Below are positions 42,199-43,305 of a DNA stretch of 43,305 nt, one piece after another. Source of the stretch: Bacillota bacterium (lineage in GTDB: Bacteria; Bacillota; Clostridia; Acetivibrionales; JAFADI01). The stretch covers positions 1-43,305 of the forward strand of contig JAFADI010000166.1 in the NCBI GenBank assembly GCA_023424965.1, read 5' to 3'. The notes beneath the pieces were generated by a model. The model saw only the letters and a program-made list of their open reading frames with translations. It had not been told where the DNA came from and searched no databases. Positions within the stretch are counted from its first letter, which is position 1. Each line of letters starts with the position of its first letter. Made by a program: the position numbers and the translations under genes.

Positions 42199-43077
42199 AT
42201 GCGCAGCTTAAAAAATACAAGATCCTATTATAAATTAACCGCCATGGCGGAAAAACTATTTTTTACTGCCGCCGTCACGGTGGTTGCCTTTGCTATGATT
42301 ACACCCTTTTTGTGGATGCTGTCCGCCTCCATGAAAACTCCCGTGGATGTGATGGCTCTCCCCATAAAATGGATTCCCGAATATTTCTATCCCCAGAATT
42401 ACATTACGGTCTGGAATATGGGGGGGAAAGCAGCCGTTGACTACCATTTCAATATCGCTTATTTCAATTCCCTGAAAATTGCTTTTATCAACCTGACGGG
42501 AGCAGTTTTCACAAGTACGCTGGCCGGATATGCCTTCGCAAAAATCAAGTTCCGGGGGGCAAACATCGTTTTTCTGATGTACCTGGCCACCATGATGGTT
42601 CCGCCCCAGGTGACGCTTATTCCCAGGTTCGTGCTTTTTAACAAGCTGGAAATGATGGGCACCCATCTGCCGTTGATTTTACCGGGCATCGTTACCATTA
42701 CGGGAACCTTTCTCATGCGGCAGTATTTCATGCAGATTCCCAATGAACTGAAAGAGTCGGCATTCATCGATGGGGCGGGGGAATTCAGGATATGGGCCCA
42801 GATCATGGTACCCATTGCAAAGCCCAACATGGCGGCCCTCGCAATGATCGTCTTCCTTTGGAACTGGAACAACTACCTGGATGCGCTGGTATTCCTTTCG
42901 GACTGGCGGCAATACACCATCCCCGTAGCGTTGACCAATTTTGTGGAGGAAAGCCTTACGGAATACAACCTGGTCATGGCGGCTTCCGCCTCGGCGCTGG
43001 TACCCATCTTTGTGGTATTCCTGGTGGGACAGAAGTTTTTTGTGAAAGGCCTGACGGCGGGAGCCGTGAAGGGGTAG
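42199..43077 (+). CDS. Sugar ABC transporter permease, MalG/LacG type (importer 3)
   Basis: This 292-residue second channel subunit has six helices, the EAA loop ELKESAFIDGAGEFRIWAQIMVPI and the C-terminal FFVKGLTAGAVKG. GGGGGTGGG lies just upstream of ATG 42199. No hydrolase or ATPase gene follows; the operon appears to end here. Confidence 0.95.
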   Translation: MRSLKNTRSYYKLTAMAEKLFFTAAVTVVAFAMITPFLWMLSASMKTPVDVMALPIKWIPEYFYPQNYITVWNMGGKAAVDYHFNIAYFNSLKIAFINLTGAVFTSTLAGYAFAKIKFRGANIVFLMYLATMMVPPQVTLIPRFVLFNKLEMMGTHLPLILPGIVTITGTFLMRQYFMQIPNELKESAFIDGAGEFRIWAQIMVPIAKPNMAALAMIVFLWNWNNYLDALVFLSDWRQYTIPVALTNFVEESLTEYNLVMAASASALVPIFVVFLVGQKFFVKGLTAGAVKG

Positions 43078-43135
43078 CAGGGAGCTTGCTCCGCATGCCA
43101 TCCGCGAAATTATACAGGGCAACAGATAAATAAAA

Positions 43136-43169
43136 ACCTGCCGGAATGATTTAAGATCATCCGGCAGGT
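43136..43169 (-). terminator. Rho-independent terminator for the minus-strand gene at the right edge
   Basis: ACCTGCCGG-ATGAT pairs with ATCATCCGGCAGGT, a 14-base stem with one bulged A and a five-base loop. On the minus strand it is followed directly by TTTTTATTTATC, a textbook T-run; the plus strand side has none. It may still mark the end of importer 3. Confidence 0.8.
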
Positions 43170-43186
43170 CAGATTGTCAAAAATCC

Positions 43187-43208
43187 CGGTTTTCAGCGGT
43201 GAAAACCG
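43187..43208 (-). terminator. Second hairpin overlapping the minus-strand stop codon
   Basis: CGGTTTTCA / TGAAAACCG is a perfect 9-base stem with loop GCGG. It covers the stop codon of the edge gene and is followed on the minus strand by GGATTTTTGA; with the hairpin at 43136 it forms a tandem 3' end. Confidence 0.45.
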
Positions 43209-43305
43209 AGGTTCACTTCGTATATCACAACGGTTACAATTGAAACAAGAACAATTACAGCATTTGCGGCAATTGTTCCCGTCCAAGTCATAGTCATGGT
43301 GCCAA
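43193..43305 (-). CDS. Small hydrophobic protein or C-terminal fragment, truncated at right edge
   Basis: On the minus strand the frame is open from the window edge to TGA at 43193. The visible end reads MTMTWTGTIAANAVIVLV followed by SIVTVVIYEVNLGFHR, one likely membrane helix with a short polar tail. An ATG at 43297 would give a 34-residue membrane peptide, but only eight bases lie upstream, so no ribosome site can be judged and it may be the tail of a longer protein. Two hairpins directly downstream on the same strand support a real gene end. No family was recognised. Confidence 0.45.
   Translation of the reverse strand, partial: GTMTMTWTGTIAANAVIVLVSIVTVVIYEVNLGFHR

Noticed and set aside
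1..43305. CRISPR array, tRNA, rRNA, transposase or phage attachment site
   Set aside because: Neither spaced repeats nor cloverleaf folds nor transposase-like proteins were seen in any frame.

Overview
The window looks like chromosomal DNA of a Gram-positive anaerobe of the Clostridia (Bacillota). The reasons are strong AGGAGG-type ribosome binding sites with frequent GTG and TTG starts, CUT1 sugar importers without their own ATPase, YesM/YesN-type two-component systems, lipoprotein solute-binding proteins, and an aldo/keto reductase carrying clostridial-type 4Fe-4S motifs. By eye the base composition is moderate, near half GC. The species cannot be named from sequence alone. No rRNA, tRNA, CRISPR or insertion sequence was seen.

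Region 1 (1-5100) is the end of a polyketide-type biosynthetic cluster. A modular synthase runs in from the left edge and ends as ketoreductase, carrier protein and a C-terminal BtrH-like cysteine acyltransferase/peptidase-fold domain, with no visible thioesterase. It is followed by a free acyl carrier protein, two more BtrH-like proteins and a convergent Sfp-type phosphopantetheinyl transferase. The first and third BtrH-like domains keep a Cys/His/acid triad; the middle one has lost the Cys.

Region 2 (5187-11416) is mostly ordinary: exonuclease III, a ferredoxin-like aldo/keto reductase, a 14-helix drug-efflux MFS protein, an HD-GYP c-di-GMP phosphodiesterase, a response regulator with an unusual non-DNA-binding output domain, and a MocA-like nucleotidyltransferase.

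Region 3 (11417-16357) is a pentose operon: a cupin isomerase-like protein, an L-xylulose-5-phosphate 3-epimerase (UlaE-like) and an L-xylulokinase (LyxK-like). Its promoter carries one of two identical LacI-type palindromes. A divergent AraC-type regulator closes the region.

Region 4 (16358-33027) is a polysaccharide or oligosaccharide uptake locus built from two paralogous cassettes, each with a solute-binding lipoprotein, two permeases and glycan-active proteins. They flank one YesN/YesM two-component pair. Each cassette ends in a related beta-propeller protein (DUF4185-like), cytosolic in cassette 1 and secreted with three carbohydrate-binding regions in cassette 2. Cassette 2 also has a large DUF6259-like putative glycoside hydrolase.

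Region 5 (33105-43077) holds a FAD-dependent oxidoreductase, a divergent PocR-AraC regulator with its own YesM/YesN pair, and a third, unrelated sugar importer. Direct repeats of AATCTAAGAA upstream of the importer, and a near-copy upstream of the oxidoreductase, suggest one regulator for both. All three importers have a strong hairpin between the binding-protein gene and the first permease gene. At the right edge the last codons of a small hydrophobic minus-strand gene are visible, with its terminator.
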